From Lactococcus protaetiae (GTDB taxonomy: Bacteria; Bacillota; Bacilli; Lactobacillales; Streptococcaceae), in the NCBI RefSeq assembly GCF_006965445.1, contig NZ_CP041356.1, positions 1,302,001 through 1,366,000 on the forward strand: 64,000 nt of DNA. The letters run 5' to 3'. This document shows, one piece after another, positions 63,828-64,000 of the stretch. A program made the position numbers and the translations under genes. The notes below the pieces were generated by a model that saw nothing but the letters and a program-made list of their open reading frames with translations, ran no database searches and was not told the DNA's origin. Numbering within the stretch: the stretch's first letter is position 1; each line of letters opens with the position of its first letter.

Positions 63828-64000
63828 AGTGACTACTTCATTGCTGGGAGATTCTTTCCCCTTGTCAATGTAAGGGCGCAATCTCTAGGTGTAACAACTA
63901 AGCGACCTGTACGCAGCTAAAGCTGCAACTTAACATCAAAGATATGGACTATACCTCCGGTTTGATACCACAGGTATCAAAGTTCGCCACGGTGCTACGT
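63825..64000 (+). repeat. mosaic hairpin repeat, copy 17 (cut by the window edge)
   Basis: It starts TGAAGTGACTACTTC at the rbfA stop codon, followed by a decayed stem, GTAAGGGCGCAATCTCTAGG, GCAGC-TAAA-GCTGC, and TTGATACCACAGGTATCAAA. The window ends inside the copy. Confidence 0.75.

Noticed and set aside
1702-64000. CRISPR array or tandem repeat interpretation of the dispersed repeats
   Set aside because: The copies are isolated, of different lengths and orientations, and without regular spacers or cas genes.

Overview
The window looks like a chromosomal segment of a low-GC Firmicute of the Streptococcaceae, most likely a Lactococcus in the broad sense. The L. piscium/L. raffinolactis (Pseudolactococcus) group is my guess; I could not run a species search. 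The support is gene order: tadA next to a small SRP RNA, gdpP-rplI-dnaC-veg, ccrZ-trmB, nrdR-dnaB-dnaI, rimP-nusA-ylxR-ylxQ-infB-rbfA, a complete menaquinone set, Rgg, WxL and pilus surface genes, and sugar ABC transporters with no local ATPase. I see no tRNA, rRNA, CRISPR array, transposase or prophage gene.

Layout. 1-1700: end of an MBL-fold hydrolase gene, a membrane-anchored metallophosphoesterase, tadA and the SRP RNA. 2070-10570: an oligosaccharide locus with two LplB/LplC-type permeases, a lipoprotein binding protein, a DUF624 membrane protein, a GH31 glycosidase and a LacI regulator. 10910-19370 (minus strand): menaquinone genes, read as menF-menD-menH, menB, menE-menC and a hotdog thioesterase. 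19590-26250: an Rgg regulator divergent from a WxL/Csc-type surface cluster. 26430-30520: acetyltransferase, SpxR-like CBS-HotDog regulator, NrnA-like DHH phosphoesterase, asparaginase. 31470-35360: HAD-MazG protein, aspartate kinase, HAD phosphatase. 35600-48690: housekeeping and replication genes. 49040-54820: a sortase-C pilus locus whose large surface protein has a lectin-like domain. 54860-56000: lrgAB. 56140-63830: the translation operon.

Three patterns cut across the annotation. (1) At least 17 intergenic stretches hold one family of mosaic, hairpin-rich repeats of roughly 130-460 bp. Their stems vary between copies with compensating changes, they seem to grow by nested insertion of small hairpins, and they sometimes supply the stop codon of the adjoining gene. 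They resemble pneumococcal BOX elements in logic but not in sequence, and they are my main candidate for something undescribed. (2) A short word, CTGWCAG, occurs about 57 times by my hand count against roughly five expected. It is often in head-to-head pairs, lies in both coding and intergenic DNA, and sometimes forms terminators. This is the distribution style of DNA uptake sequences. (3) Seven genes (menH, menF, a giant WxL protein, HAD-MazG, the lectin adhesin, lrgB, rbfA) are broken by eight frameshifts, and every one is repaired by adding one G or C. Because rbfA and menaquinone genes are among them, I suspect base-calling errors rather than real gene loss. Merged coordinates are given and the breaks are noted.
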